Positions 25,585 to 37,141 of a DNA stretch of 64,000 nt are shown piece by piece. This DNA is from Acanthaster planci (Eukaryota; Echinodermata; Asteroidea; Valvatida; Acanthasteridae), in NCBI RefSeq assembly GCF_001949145.1, contig NW_019091461.1, forward strand, positions 558,001 through 622,000. Direction: 5' to 3'. Each line of letters opens with the position of its first letter. Position 1 is the stretch's first letter. The notes beneath the pieces were generated by a model. It had not been told where the DNA came from, made no database searches, and saw only the letters and a list, made by a program, of their open reading frames with translations. Position numbers and translations under genes: made by a program.

Positions 25585-26483
25585 GAAACCAATGAGGTCA
25601 CTTTTGTATTTGTAGTCCAGATATCATCTCAGAGTCGTCTTCTACAAGTCGAGCTTCATTCCAGTCATCTTTTGTTCAGATCTAACCATCTCAATACGGG
25701 CATCTCCCCGGACCGTAAATTTCATTGTGGTCCAGAAATCAAGCAGAGGCATCTCCTCCGAGACTAATCTTCATTCCAGCCATTTTGTTTTTTCTTTCAT
25801 CTGGGTTTAACTAGCTCCCCAAATCTTTTGTAGACCTTTCTTGACTCCATTTTGTACTGGCAGCCTTCGGCTATGTAAATAGAAACATGGTTGGAAGAAC
25901 ATTTTCCATTTTCGCCTCCCAGTGTGAAGAGGGAGGCATTTATAGCTTTGGTAGTGTGTTGTTAATGCACTGCGTGTGGTAGTTGCATGATTCTTTTGTA
26001 ATTCCGGTAGAGTCTTTCAACCCAAAACTTACTGAGCAAAACTGTGAAAGAGCTAAAGGAAGATTGATGGCAAACTACTGTGGCATAAATAATGTTTTTT
26101 TAATAATCACCTTACTGGCATCTGTCTTGCCAGGCAAAAATGACCGCCTCCTTGAAGGTCTCAGCATGTAAAGTCCTAGGGCCCAACCCATGCCAACATT
26201 AACAAAGCTGTGAACTCACACAATTACCCTGCACGGAAAAAAAAGTTGTGGCCAGTTGTCAGCACTTTGCCATTTTGAGTCCATGGGGGGTGCAGGGCTG
26301 TTCTCAAGAGAATAGTTCAACAAAAAACAGATAGTGGAAATAAGCTTTAAAGCCCCACATAAATTAGAACCCATGTTGTAGACAGCTACTGTAAACATAA
26401 ACTATCGTTTCCTCACATACACCATTTGTGAATTAAGACTACTCAAGTCCTGAGATTTGATTTCTGATTTCTTTGTTTTCCGC

Positions 26484-26489
26484 TTTATT
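26484..26489 (-). terminator. PUS7L: Candidate PUS7L poly(A) signal
   Basis: TTTATT on the plus strand is AATAAA on the minus strand, about 700 bases past the PUS7L stop. If used, the transcript would overlap BRK1 3' UTR sequence in antisense. Confidence 0.3.
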
Positions 26490-26536
26490 AATTTATTGCA
26501 TTTTCGTATTTAAATGTTACAAGAATTCTTTTTTTA

Positions 26537-26601
26537 AATAAAGGGGCTCTTTAACATCTATTGAGCAGGAATTAGATCATTTGTAACTTTTACTAAATAA
26601 A
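26537..26601 (+). terminator. BRK1: Candidate BRK1 poly(A) signals
   Basis: AATAAA occurs at 26537-26542 and 26596-26601, about 950-1020 bases downstream of the BRK1 stop, with no closer plus-strand AATAAA noticed. This would give a long 3' UTR that meets the PUS7L 3' end from the other strand. Confidence 0.4.
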
Positions 26602-27183
26602 AATCCCTATGTTTAGAAATCTGGTACATTATTGTGAAAGTGTATAGAAAACCGAGAAAAAACAAAGACATTGTAAAGACATGTTAAAGGTCTTTGTTTT
26701 CGAGGCAGGGCATTAATCCAAACTTTGGGATGTAACCACTCTTTTATCAAATTGTTTGTGGGCGATTCCATGAAACAGGTAATGTGTCATTCGGTTACTG
26801 GGTTTGCTATCATTCACAGTTCACAGACGAAAAGAAGTTTCGTCAAATAAAAAAAGTGAAAATTTAAGGTAACATTACAGCCTATTATTCCTGCTTTAAT
26901 TTACCTTGCTGATGAACTGTGCAGAAAAATAAGCTCATTGGTGTGATGCCACCAAAGTTTGCATGGAGTTGTTCCTTGTGATAACAAATATTGCATGTGG
27001 TTTGGGTTTAGGAGAATGTACATATGTTGATGCTGATCATTGTCACTACATTGGATCCTTGTTACAGAAACTGAAGGATTAACTTACTGTTCCAACCCAA
27101 AATATTGAAATAACAACATAAAAGATTTAAAATTTTCTTGCGTTTCCTTTGTATGTACTTTGTAAACAAACTTCCACCATTCT

Positions 27184-30100
27184 TCAGTTTTTCATCAGCT
27201 CCCTGAGAAAAACAGTTGCATATGTTGAAGACGGCAACCTGAATGTTACCCTCAAATTTGCCCCTGGGCCAGTTGTTTTGCAATTACTTATACATTGTCT
27301 GTCTTCAAACTCTGAGCTGCTCATTTCAGATCCCTTCGGTGATTTGCTCTCATTTTGTGCTTTATCTGAATCAGCGGGCTTTCTTCTGTCAGTCTGCAGC
27401 AAATCATCAGAATAGCTCAGATTCCCTTTGGGCGCCACTGGTCTAGCCCTCTCATCAGCAAAATGCTGTCTGTCTTCTGGAGGGTCTGATTTGTGATATG
27501 TTTCCTGCTGGTATCCTGTGATTGTTTGGACTCCGTCATCGGCACTTGGCTTCTCTAAATCCCAGACGAGGTCCTCGGGCCACTCAATCAGGCGGCGGTA
27601 ATCCCCCGGTATATTCAGCTGAAGATCATGCAAGCGGTATGTGCAGGAACCGAGGCCCATCTCGGATAGACACTTGGTGTATGCCTCGCCCATCCTGTTG
27701 CTGGGATAGCGGATGTTGTTACCAGGCAACGGAAGGACCACATCCCTGATGGAGAAGGTGCCCAGTTTCACATCATCCTCAGAAACTTCTCGAATCTGAA
27801 GGAAAGCCATCAATCAGCGAATTGGGGCATTTTTAGAAATTCAAAAGTATTAACCGCAAAGTAAATAAATATTTAAAGTAAACAATATTTATCTACAATT
27901 TTGGCCGGCTGGATGAAATCTGAGCCAGAATCTTACCAACATTCAACTACCTAGACAAAAAATTACTGAAAACTTAAAAAAAAACCAGGTATTTACAGTG
28001 CATCTTGGGATTTGGGATAAATGGTGGGAAAAGATGGTACCATTCAAAGCCAACCGTCACACACCTTGTCCCTGGCTCCTCGTTTCTCATCTCCCATCAA
28101 CACCAGGTCCCCAACCACCGCCCGGTACCCATACAGTCGCAGCCGCTCGCTGGCCATGCGGTTCCAGACCAGGCCGCCAAAGGCGTGCACGTAGAGCTGC
28201 CGCATGGCGTGGGGGATGCAGTGCAGTGCCCTGGTGCACCCGTCCCTCTCCGTGCCATGCCTGTGCAGCGCCCGCAGGATGAGGCCCTCGCGGGAGGCAC
28301 ACCTGGGCAAGAGGCGGAGGGCCTCCTTGGCATTCCGGGTCCGGAGGAAGTGCCGCTTGGCCCTGTTAACTAGGTCATCCTTGTCGCCCTCAGCCATAAG
28401 TATTTGAGAGACAGCATCTTGCTGAAATTGTTGGTAAAAGGAAAGCAGTCCATGTATCACTCTTGGAGTCTCATCTAAGGCGGCAAGTAGTATTAATTTA
28501 CACAACTAATAAATCAATGCATCGATTATTCAGTTGGTGGACAGGAGCACTGTTGACGTAGTAACAGGAAAAATTTGTGGATGCAAATAATTTGATTCAC
28601 CATAAATGTAATCAAAAAGGGAATGATTATTCCACTCGAAGAAAATCATCCTAAAATTACTGCCCTTGTCTCGGTTAGACCTTCATAACCTTCATAATTT
28701 ACAAGTTTCCATATGGCTTCACAGGGTCTTCCTTTACTTACATAATTGCCGGCCAGGATGAACTGACCGATAGCTGCCGATTGGCTCTCACCATCAAGTG
28801 ACTGACCAAAACGCTGCTCTCCAAAATAATTCACGAAGCCTCTCTCCTGGTCAAAGCAAAGCATACCAAACTTTTTGTGAGGTTCTTTGGTAGGCGTTTT
28901 ATTTATTTTTTTTTTCAACTCTCAGTGAATTTTCACATATCAATATGTTAAATATGGCTCCACTTCATGTTGAGGGCTAAATGAAATAACAATGCCAAAT
29001 TGGCAAGGCAGATGTGTCTGTAGAGTTCAGGTTTGTCGCATAGAATAACTTTATCACCTTTTGGGAAAAAAAAACAAAACTGAAAAAGGACTGCAAAACA
29101 TTTCAGTATCTACACCTTACAACTTCCCAAGTCTAGCACCAGATAGTTTAGCGCAGGAATACGGTTAATAATTCTCTGTCATGGACAACTGTTTTAGTAA
29201 TGCACCCATGCTTTTTGGGAAAAGGCCATTTTCCACGCTGCTGCGTCATTGCCGACTTCGGCTGCAGAAATGCGCCCAACTTTAGCTGCACACTTCACAA
29301 TATGATGTTTACAGAGCAGTGAAGGGTTCCGCTTTAAAGAAACAACAGGAAAACACTAAAATCAGAAACCAGTGACACAGGTGAAGCTCAGATTTGAAGA
29401 AAAAAAAAGGGCAAAGGCCCGAGCGAATGCCATACCTTGACACATGTGAAGCAACTGTCCAGTTTCTGCCACAAGAGGTCTCTCTCCAGTGCCTCCTCCC
29501 CAGGGGTTTCTCCATCACCACCGAGATGAACATCACGTACGAGGATGTCAAATAGATTGCCGGTTAGGTCTCCAACATGAATGGCTGTGAGGACGGGACG
29601 GACGTTGCCAACAGCAATGCCTGGAAGATTTGCTCCACTGATTAGCTGTTTCACTCTAATGAAAAGTAATTGAAATTACTGAAGCAGGAAATTCGTTTTT
29701 ACTCCGTCGTTCATGCACAATTTTAAATCCTCAGGATTCAGCCTTACGACGTTATGATGTCATGCTTCAAAAATGGATATGCGCCCAAATATACAATGAA
29801 TCTGAATATTAATTGATAAAAAAATGTACATATGTGTGTGTGTAAACTTAAAAAGACATGGTTGGAATATGTTATTTCTCTCCAATGTACGATGACGATT
29901 TCTGGACGTTTTAGGGTTGGAAGTTAAATGTATTCATTGCCGCTGTTGATTCTAAACTAACTCATCTTTTTCGAACCTGTCTGGAGATACACCTTTGACT
30001 GCAACCGACTGAAGAGTGATAGCTTTTTTATCCTTCACCCCGGCATAGCTGAAGTCGGACGGCTTGACCCTCAAGACTCGTGCAAGTCGCTGGAGGGCAT

Positions 30101-31545
30101 CCAAGGTTTCTAGGTTTCGTTTCTCCAGTGTGAAGCCTGCAAAATTACAAATACTGAACTGAATTTCTGAGATGGGTTTTTGTAGAAAGGTTTTGTACGT
30201 TTGTTAATTCTAAATGGGGGGCTTTGCCCCCTGTAGTAAAAGCCTTTGCCTTTGCATTTTAATGCAAGCCTTGTGCTCGACGATGACGGACATACAAGAC
30301 AAATGCCAAAGTCAATATGTAACCAATTAGTTTATATATGGGTTATTTGAAAACAAAAAATCTGATCAGACGTAAGGTTTGAGGAAAACGATGACAGGAG
30401 TTTTTTAAACTGACAATCTAAATTGTAAAAAAAATTGCCTCAAAAGCCAGAGATAATGAGGTTATGGCACAATGGTACCTTTCTCATCATTTTGAAGAAA
30501 GCGAAATGCTTGATTAGATTTCTCTTGGCAAAATGTTTTTCCCCACTGAGGAGATCATTTCTTAGAAGACAAACTCACCAGTGAAAACAGCTCCTGAGGC
30601 CTCTGCATCAAACACTTCAGCTTTCCTTTTCACTCCTGTGTTATTCTTCCGAGCGAACTTCTCCCTAAATCGCACCACTACCGCCTGCTGACCAGATGCC
30701 GTCGGACAAGTCTTTGTTTCCAGGAACTTCCCAAAATGTTTTGAAATCAGCCTGTGGATTGCCGTCCTCTGCTCTTTGGAATTCATGCAGTCGGCATCAA
30801 TGGAGATTGTCCGGGCTGAGAATTTTGACCTGGCAAATCGAAACAGCTTCCCAACTTGGTGGTCTGCGAGCAGGTTCTGAAAGTCCCAGTAGGCAGGGTT
30901 GGTACTGACGTGCACTGACGATGAAGCACTGTCCCGGAGTTTGGCGGTGGACGTCACTAGGTGTGGATAAAGGCACTGAATCGCCTTGTGAACAAACGTC
31001 CTCTCCTGTTTCTCTGAAAAAATGCCAACAAAGAAACTTTTTCCTGGCGCTGAAACGCCATCACTGGCACGTGGTGTCTGGAAATTCAAGGAGCCTGACG
31101 AGATACCACTGGGCTTCACACATGTATTTAAAGAGGCTCCGTTGAGCTCTAGCTTGGAGAAAGTTCTCAGATGTTCCATCACCTCTTTTCCAACGACATC
31201 CTCCAGGATTGGAGCCAGGTCTTCTAGGTCTGTAAGATCGTCCAAGGACATCGAGTCCCATGCCCTGGATGACAATCCGTCCGAACTTCTACTCAAAGAG
31301 TCATCACTACTTTTGGCTCCATCCGTGTAAAAATCAATATCTTCTTCGCTAATTTGACAAGGAAGGCTTTGAAAATCCTCCCTCCCGTCCAGCTGAACTG
31401 GCTTCCCGGATAAGTCGATTTCCGTGACACTAAAGTCTTCTGGTCTCATTTTGATCCTCCCACTGAAGCCGTTGTGTCGTGACAAGAAGATGTCCATCCC
31501 CAAGTTGTGTCTGGGGCAATCCTCAAAATGTTTAACGTTTTCCAT
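27184..31545 (-). CDS. PUS7L: PUS7L, TruD-family pseudouridine synthase
   Basis: Six coding exons on the minus strand join in frame: 31545-30579, 30136-29977, 29655-29436, 28846-28742, 28421-28065 and 27795-27184. Phases are 1, 2, 0, 0, 0 and all borders are GT-AG. The product is 806 aa, against about 700 in human PUS7L. The N terminus has the family's GFSGRIKMRPEDFSVTEID block (residues 26-44). YAGVKDKKAITLQ (353-365) carries the presumed catalytic Asp358, equivalent to the TruD GTKDR-type aspartate. NYFGEQRFG (455-463) and YVHAFGGLVWNRMASERL (exon 5) are the other conserved TruD motifs. The enzyme would isomerise uridine to pseudouridine in RNA; for human PUS7L an mRNA role is reported. Extra length lies in a serine/acid-rich part of exon 1 and a polar insertion in the last exon (DLEKPSADDG... 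to ...DRQCIS) before the conserved end LRVTFRLPSSTYATVFLREL. The start is the first ATG, after a likely leader acceptor (aaactacag) near 31575. The gene is convergent with BRK1. Confidence 0.95.
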
Positions 31546-31559
31546 TTTGATCTACCCAG

Positions 31560-34500
31560 ACAAGGCCTCACCTGTAGTTTGGTAGCGATTATTAAACAAT
31601 GAAAACCGATGATTAAGATTACCCTGTTACACAAAAGGTACTTCTAATTTTTATTGGCAAAAGGTGATTATTTCATGGTTACGTTTTACACGAGTACACA
31701 ATACTTTATTATTTGTTTGGCTGGATTTTTAACCACTACTTTTCCACTATCCATTACCCCCAGAATTGTGGGGGTCATCGTCCACCACACTCGTTGGAGC
31801 ATGGCAGGCGACGAATCCCACAGTTCTAAGGGTAATTATGCCCTAGGTTTGTGAAGGACACTTGCAGGGGAAAGAGTTCCTACGGACACCGCTTGACACT
31901 GTCCACAAATCCTCGTGCACAAACCCTATGAGACTGATCGGAAAAATTATAAGTGTTTTCTAATTATTGGTTTTTTTCCTTCCCAATTTGAACTTTTCTG
32001 GACATGGTTTTTGCTTTCTGACGGCTAATAGGTCACTGTAGGGAATAATTACTGGTGCCCATATGGAACTCTTTCCCTTGCAGGAAATGGGAAAAGAAAG
32101 CCACATTTTCATTACTTTACATGGGACTTGATGCCTCTTGTCTTGAATTTTCCAGTCTAAAGAGTGTACCATGGGGGCCTAACACTGGTTAGCCCCAGTA
32201 GTGTTTCACAGACTCAAGAGTCCGTGCCACACTAGTGCCAGTGGGGCTAACCACTGGTTTCCTAAAAACTGGAAAAAATTGAAGTTTTGGGCAAGATCCT
32301 CCTTCCAAGTACAAAAAGAAATAGTAAAAATTTAAAGTTGAATATAAACTGCCTTGTTTTCGTCCTGGTTTTTAAAGGATGCATTGTTGCACGTTTGTAA
32401 GCATTTGTACTGAAGATTCCAGCACATAAACCATGCATAAACCCATGCATGCACGTACTTTGTTATAAATGGTCAAGAAAAGTAGAAATAAAACACAACA
32501 CAAGTCGGATCATCTTCGGTCGGATGGACACCAGACCAGCTGATGACACTCACTGACACTGAGGTGATATTTGGATTAGGTACACTTTTTAATTACCATG
32601 TACTCACCATAGAGGTTTTTCATTGTTTGACATGACATAGGCCTATGTTAATTTTGACACTAGTCCCATCAGCCACATTTTTACCAATTTGCCTCCAAGC
32701 TTCAAGGCGCACACCATGTACTGTACATGTACGTACAATGTACACTGTACATGGGTCCTCTTCTTTAGTTGTCAGTAAATGGAAGAGGGCGCTCTACAAC
32801 ATGCGCACACGGGATCTCTCTTAAGCCCACAACGTGTACAAAGTGATAGGTCGCGTGGTACCGCGTGTGCCCCAGCTTCAAAATTTCAGGCCTGCCTCAG
32901 GTCTCCAGCGGGGGGAGCGAAGGAGGCAAGTCCGAATCGGGGGGGGGGTAATTTTATTTATCATTTTAGTTTAGGAATTGAAAGCGCTCACACTTTAAAC
33001 GGTACTGCAGTCTTTCTTGGAGGGGAGTGAAGATTCTTCTCAGGATACAAAGAAGGACTGTCGTTTTTTAGAAAAACAAATTTCCATTTTACCCAACCAA
33101 TTGACCCTGGAAAAATTTCTGGATTCACCCTCGAAGAAAGAATCCAGTTTAGGACACTTTTTACTATTTTCTCAAGACTAATCAAAGGTAATAACCGTGG
33201 GTTAAACCAAGGCGACGACAACTCCTTCATAACACCATGCATTCCCCCTTTGAGTGTCGAGGATAGCACGTATACATTGCCACGCTTGGCAAATGACCAT
33301 CCAGGGGGCCCACAGTCAGGTTGGAGGGCAGGTGCCTCCGTGTAGGTGTCTACATTCTCAGCATTTGGAATCTTCTAAATAAAAAAAATTACATCTGTGC
33401 CGAAGCTCATTTGCTCTCGGTGCCTCCAAGAAAGAGAGGGGGAAAGGGGGGGAGATGAACTGCCCGGTTGCCGTCCTTCTCTGAGTTTCACCTAGCCACT
33501 GACCGTTTGTAGTATTCCCGTATGAAACTCAAAGCCCATGCCTCGATGATAAAATGGAAAAAAGACCACAAAATCTGACCAGTCGACAAGCATTGGCTCC
33601 TCCCCATCCAGATCTATCATCCTTTGTGTCGATTCCTCGCAATGCCATTAGCCCCCCCCGGGGGGACACGGTCCCCACCCTCTTCTCGCTTCGGGGGACC
33701 TCAGTGTCCCATGATTGTAACCTGTGCGGAATTATAATGCACCCTCTGCAGTAAAGCCGCCTCCATATGGGATACAATTATTTGACATGAGATCGTGTAC
33801 GTGGTACCATGGAGACGGGCAGTGCCATGAATCTTGCAGACGGAATCCAAATGCGTGCACGGGGGAGACTTTTCGAGCCGAACTGAACACAAACACGGAC
33901 GAGAATAAACGGCCAGCACTGTGGCCTTCACGAATGACGTCAAAAGTCTGTCATCGACTTCATGTATTATGATCACCACACGGTCCCAGTTGGACTGTCA
34001 CTTCGCATACATTAATATTAATATTCAGCCAACATTGCCAGCATTGTCATGTTCAGCGTTGCGATCAACATCTTTGCTGCGACACACGTCATTGCAGGGC
34101 TATCGCAAACCCACAAAAATAACCTCTAGATCATTATAACAAATTAAACCCCGGGGAGGTATATTCATGTAAAATGTTCAAATTAAAGAAAAAGACAAGA
34201 GGCTCCATGTATTACAGTACAGTGAGCTTCTCTAATCATTCCTTGGGTCTTGTGCTACATCCGAATGCCGAGTGCAGCACTGGCCCAAGCGCTGCTGAGA
34301 GAGTGCGTGACTTTGTTTACCCACCTGCCTAAGGCCAACACCACAATCTAGCACACGAGGTCAAATAAAGACAGAAATATTTTCCAAAATTTCATCGAGT
34401 AAACATGCATTTTCTGAAGTCTTAACTAATAAAATTAGGTAGTGGGGGATTAAAACATTAATAAAAGATTTCGCTTGGTAAGTGAGGGATGATGTGCCAA
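31560..34500. other. Upstream of PUS7L: leader/intergenic, no gene identified
   Basis: A leader acceptor for PUS7L is likely at about 31575 (minus strand, aaactacag|GTGAGG), so the PUS7L first exon and promoter should lie further right. TACATGTA-type words cluster at 32.72-32.76 kb. A C8/G6 palindrome with nearby gtgtccc/gggacac words lies at 33.65-33.71 kb. Short ORFs show no homology. Confidence 0.4.
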
Positions 34501-34503
34501 CCA

Positions 34504-34644
34504 TCACGTCCAAGTGACCCCCTCGAACTTCTGAACCAATTGTTCAGCAGCTACAGAGAAAGAGACTGGGGAAAGTTCATCCTTCCAGACGAGAGGCTTT
34601 TCGCTGATAACTTCTCCTACGTAAGCAGGTGACTTCTCCGGCAT
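34504..34644 (-). CDS. Small ORF downstream of an RFX X-box
   Basis: This is a 46-codon minus-strand frame, MPEKSPAYVGEVISEKPLVWKDELSPVSFSVAAEQ..., ending TGA at 34504. I do not recognise the family. A start at 34644 is preferred over the upstream in-frame ATG at 34734 because it places an X-box (34704-34717) exactly 60 bases upstream. That is the usual position in ciliary gene promoters, and the longer frame would be forced to read through the X-box. Codon use is coding-like and the upstream DNA is CpG-rich. It may be a complete micro-protein or a first exon whose donor I cannot see. Confidence 0.4.
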   Translation of the reverse strand: MPEKSPAYVGEVISEKPLVWKDELSPVSFSVAAEQLVQKFEGVTWT

Positions 34645-34703
34645 TGTCACATTGTAGCGCCGCTTCCCGCCTGACCACCCCGACTGCGCTCGCTGGCGCA
34701 AAC

Positions 34704-34717
34704 GTCGCCATGGCAAC
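34704..34717. promoter_or_regulatory. RFX X-box palindrome
   Basis: GTCGCCATGGCAAC (minus strand GTTGCCATGGCGAC) fits the X-box consensus RYYNYY-N(1-3)-RRNRAC on both strands. X-boxes bind RFX factors and mark promoters of ciliary genes across animals. This one lies in a CpG-rich gap between a minus-strand small ORF and a plus-strand 164-codon ORF, so it could serve either or both. Confidence 0.65.
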
Positions 34718-34896
34718 GCATCGTGATGCGTCATTTTACGCCAGCGCTACGGCAGAAGGCACGTCTATTGTCGTGAGATCTTGTCACGATTAGTGCAACT
34801 AGATAGCGGCGATTGAAAAAAGAGGAAAGAGAAGGAGAGAGCGATATCTGTGAGAACATATCTGTTTAGTGGGCGACGTGTGGCTTTCTTTCTTTC

Positions 34897-35391
34897 TTGT
34901 TTTCTTCTTTAATTTTTTTTTTTTGTAATGTCCCAGGATTTGTTCATGATAGCATTGTCAGTTTCCAGGTTGTTGTCGCTTTTGATGGCCATACGATCTC
35001 ATCCCTCAGGTCTCCCCCCGTTGAAGAGCTGGAGGCCGATTTAATTGATAATGTCAGTCCTGAATGGGCTGAAATGGATATAACCGCTCAGACGATAAAA
35101 GGGGGAGTGTGGCTCTACGCAAACTGTGAACCTTGTATTGTTGTGGTTCAAGTTCAAGACATTGTTGGCTCTACCATCAACAATAATGAGATTATATTGT
35201 ACTACAACGAGCTCTGTAAAAGTTTGTTAAAGAAGGCAATATGTTCTACCCACATTTCTCGGAATGCCTTCCCACCCACAGAACTTCAATGGCACTTTGT
35301 CGTCCTTAATTTTTCAAAAATCTGCAAGAAGGTTAACTCTATACTTTATATCAATGCACCATTTTCGTCCATATTCTTGGACGTTGAATAG
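34897..35391 (+). CDS. Unidentified 164-codon ORF
   Basis: This is a plus-strand open frame in AT-rich DNA. The reliable part begins near FQVVVAFDGHTISSLRSPPVEELEAD, after a possible acceptor (cagtttccag at about 34968), and runs through DITAQTIKGGVWLYANCEP to a stop at 35391. Composition looks coding-like but I find no family. The first 20 codons come from a pyrimidine tract and are probably not translated. It could be an exon of a gene driven by the X-box region 180 bases upstream, or a relic. Confidence 0.3.
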   Translation: MFSSLIFFFCNVPGFVHDSIVSFQVVVAFDGHTISSLRSPPVEELEADLIDNVSPEWAEMDITAQTIKGGVWLYANCEPCIVVVQVQDIVGSTINNNEIILYYNELCKSLLKKAICSTHISRNAFPPTELQWHFVVLNFSKICKKVNSILYINAPFSSIFLDVE

Positions 35392-35739
35392 AATGACGTG
35401 AGTGACTTATTCTTCTCGAAGTCATAAACATGACACCGCAAAGTTTGGAGTTCAGCGGCGATGCAGTCTTACACTTCGTCTTCTGTTGACTGGTTTGGTG
35501 GTGAGTTATACTTTCAGGTGACGGGGCCGGTTTGATCATGCTCTATGGCACCATGGCATTTTTGCATGTCTTTAGAGATTTTTTTTGTGGGGGGGGAAGT
35601 TTTTATTAGGTTTTGGCGGTTCGGTCATTGGGCCATTGATTTTATTCACTGTTGTCTGCAACATGGGCTTCACGAGGAGGTTCGGCCACCCTTTCCTCAA
35701 TCCACCCTACTCCCACAACAGGGGCGCCACCCAATATTG

Positions 35740-35780
35740 ATTGATTTATTTATTGGCAACCCAAACGGTTGGGTTGTACA
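35740..35780. repeat. Hairpin (CAACCCAAAC / GGTTGGGTTG)
   Basis: Two ten-base arms, complementary at nine positions and directly adjacent, follow a TTGATTGATTTATTTATTGG stretch. It has the look of the end of a dispersed repeat. The 300 bases that follow hold no gene. Confidence 0.5.
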
Positions 35781-36639
35781 ATTGTTAAAATTAAGATACT
35801 AAAATACATTCTTTGTTTACAGTGTACGATTAAAAAATAGACCAGGAAAATTTGCATTAAATTCTGAAATATGATAAGCCAAAAGAATGACATAAAATCA
35901 CACCTCAATATAATAACAGACTTAGAATGTGCATCAAACACACGATGGCCAGGGCGGCCTATAAGAAGCCTAACACAACAACATTCAGAAATATCAGAAA
36001 TCACTGATAGAAAACCAACAAATAAACTTAAAACCAACATTACGAACATGAGGATATGAATGCATAATACATAAAAAAAAATCAGTGAAACAAATTGCAA
36101 AATTCCGAATAAATTTGCAATATGCTTACTTAGTCTGAAAACTTATAGCAGGTGACTGTATATACAGGCAGCGGTAGGACCGTAAAACACACAACCAGAC
36201 CAACCATCCTCTTCTCCGCTTAAAAAAGACAGAACATTGATCGAGAAAGAAAAATACATGACAAAAAAAGCGACAATCTTAGTGTGAATTTTACAGAAAA
36301 AGCAACAACAGGGGGGGCGTTAATAATAGTGACTTAACTCCCAAGGAAAAAAAAGTCAGGACGGTGTGTACCCCCAATCCCGAACACCCCCCCCCTCGCA
36401 CAAAGCGACGTTATTCTTTGGGCACAGATAATCAAAGATGGTCTGTCGTCCGCAAAGTTAAAGTGACTTAAAACCATTGAGAAGGGAAAGAGAAAATAGA
36501 AAAAAATGCTTGCTTTTCACTTTCAGGCCTGCGGCCTATTGTGAAATATTGGTTTAACGTCTCACATTATAAACCAATGACGCTCGTGCAAACCCCCTCT
36601 CCCTTCTAAACTAAAGCCACTAGGCCTGCGGATATGTCA

Positions 36640-36830
36640 CATGCATGCGCATGCGCATCCGCCCTAATCAACATCGTTGGCACATTTCTGAGGTCAAATT
36701 CATAATGATTTCGATACCTGGATAGGATAGGCAGCTCTGCTCTGCGAATTGAAGCGACATGCGCGGCCATCATAGGCCTAGGCTATTCAATACAATGGCG
36801 GTTTCCAAGTCACTGGCTTTAGCGCCGTGC
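36640..36830. promoter_or_regulatory. Orphan promoter-like patch (NRF1 palindrome, ATGGCGG)
   Basis: TGCGCATGCGCA, a perfect NRF1-type palindrome, lies near 36647-36658. It is followed about 130 bases later by CAATGGCGG, like a YY1/initiator start. The plus-strand ATG there opens MAVSKSLALAPCMNAL..., with a hydrophobic stretch (TEIVFVLMALSATAICGAI), but this frame runs into a SINE and stops. A transcription start for an unidentified gene is plausible. The coding part is not established. Confidence 0.3.
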
Positions 36831-36980
36831 ATGAATGCGCTCAGTGAGTGGACTGAAATTGTTTTTGTTTTAATGGCGCTTTCAGCTACGGCTATTTGCG
36901 GCGCAATAACTATACGTTTATTCATAACCTTTATTAATCAGCATCACGTTATGGAGTTAGAAAAAAGGTCCAGTTTTAAA

Positions 36981-37141
36981 GGCAGGAGGAAACCGGAGTA
37001 CCCGTAGAAAACCTGCGAGAGCGAGTATGGACTGAAAACCAAATGCACTTAAAGCCTGGGCTTAGCCACTAGACAGGACTCGAACCCAGGCCTCATTGGT
37101 TCAAAGCGAGGAAAGAACCGCTACGCTAACCAACTCCCCCT
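36981..37141 (-). repeat. tRNA-derived SINE
   Basis: Read on the minus strand from 37141, the tRNA-like head has GTTGGTTAGCGTAGCGG (A-box region) and GGGTTCGAGTCC (B box). The body continues 'agtccatactcgctctcgca' and 'ggtactccggtttcctcct'. The head continues without a break into a non-tRNA body, so it is a SINE and not a tRNA gene. The plus-strand ORF at 36759-37007 ends inside it. Confidence 0.7.

Noticed and set aside
28005-28407. Several ORFs on both strands over PUS7L exon 5
   Set aside because: They are shadows of the GC-rich TruD exon. The homologous frame is the minus frame, with borders at 28421 and 28065.
34645-34734. N-terminal extension MTHHDALPWRRLRQ... of the X-box ORF
   Set aside because: This part reads through the X-box palindrome and CpG-rich promoter-like DNA; the ATG at 34644 is the better start.
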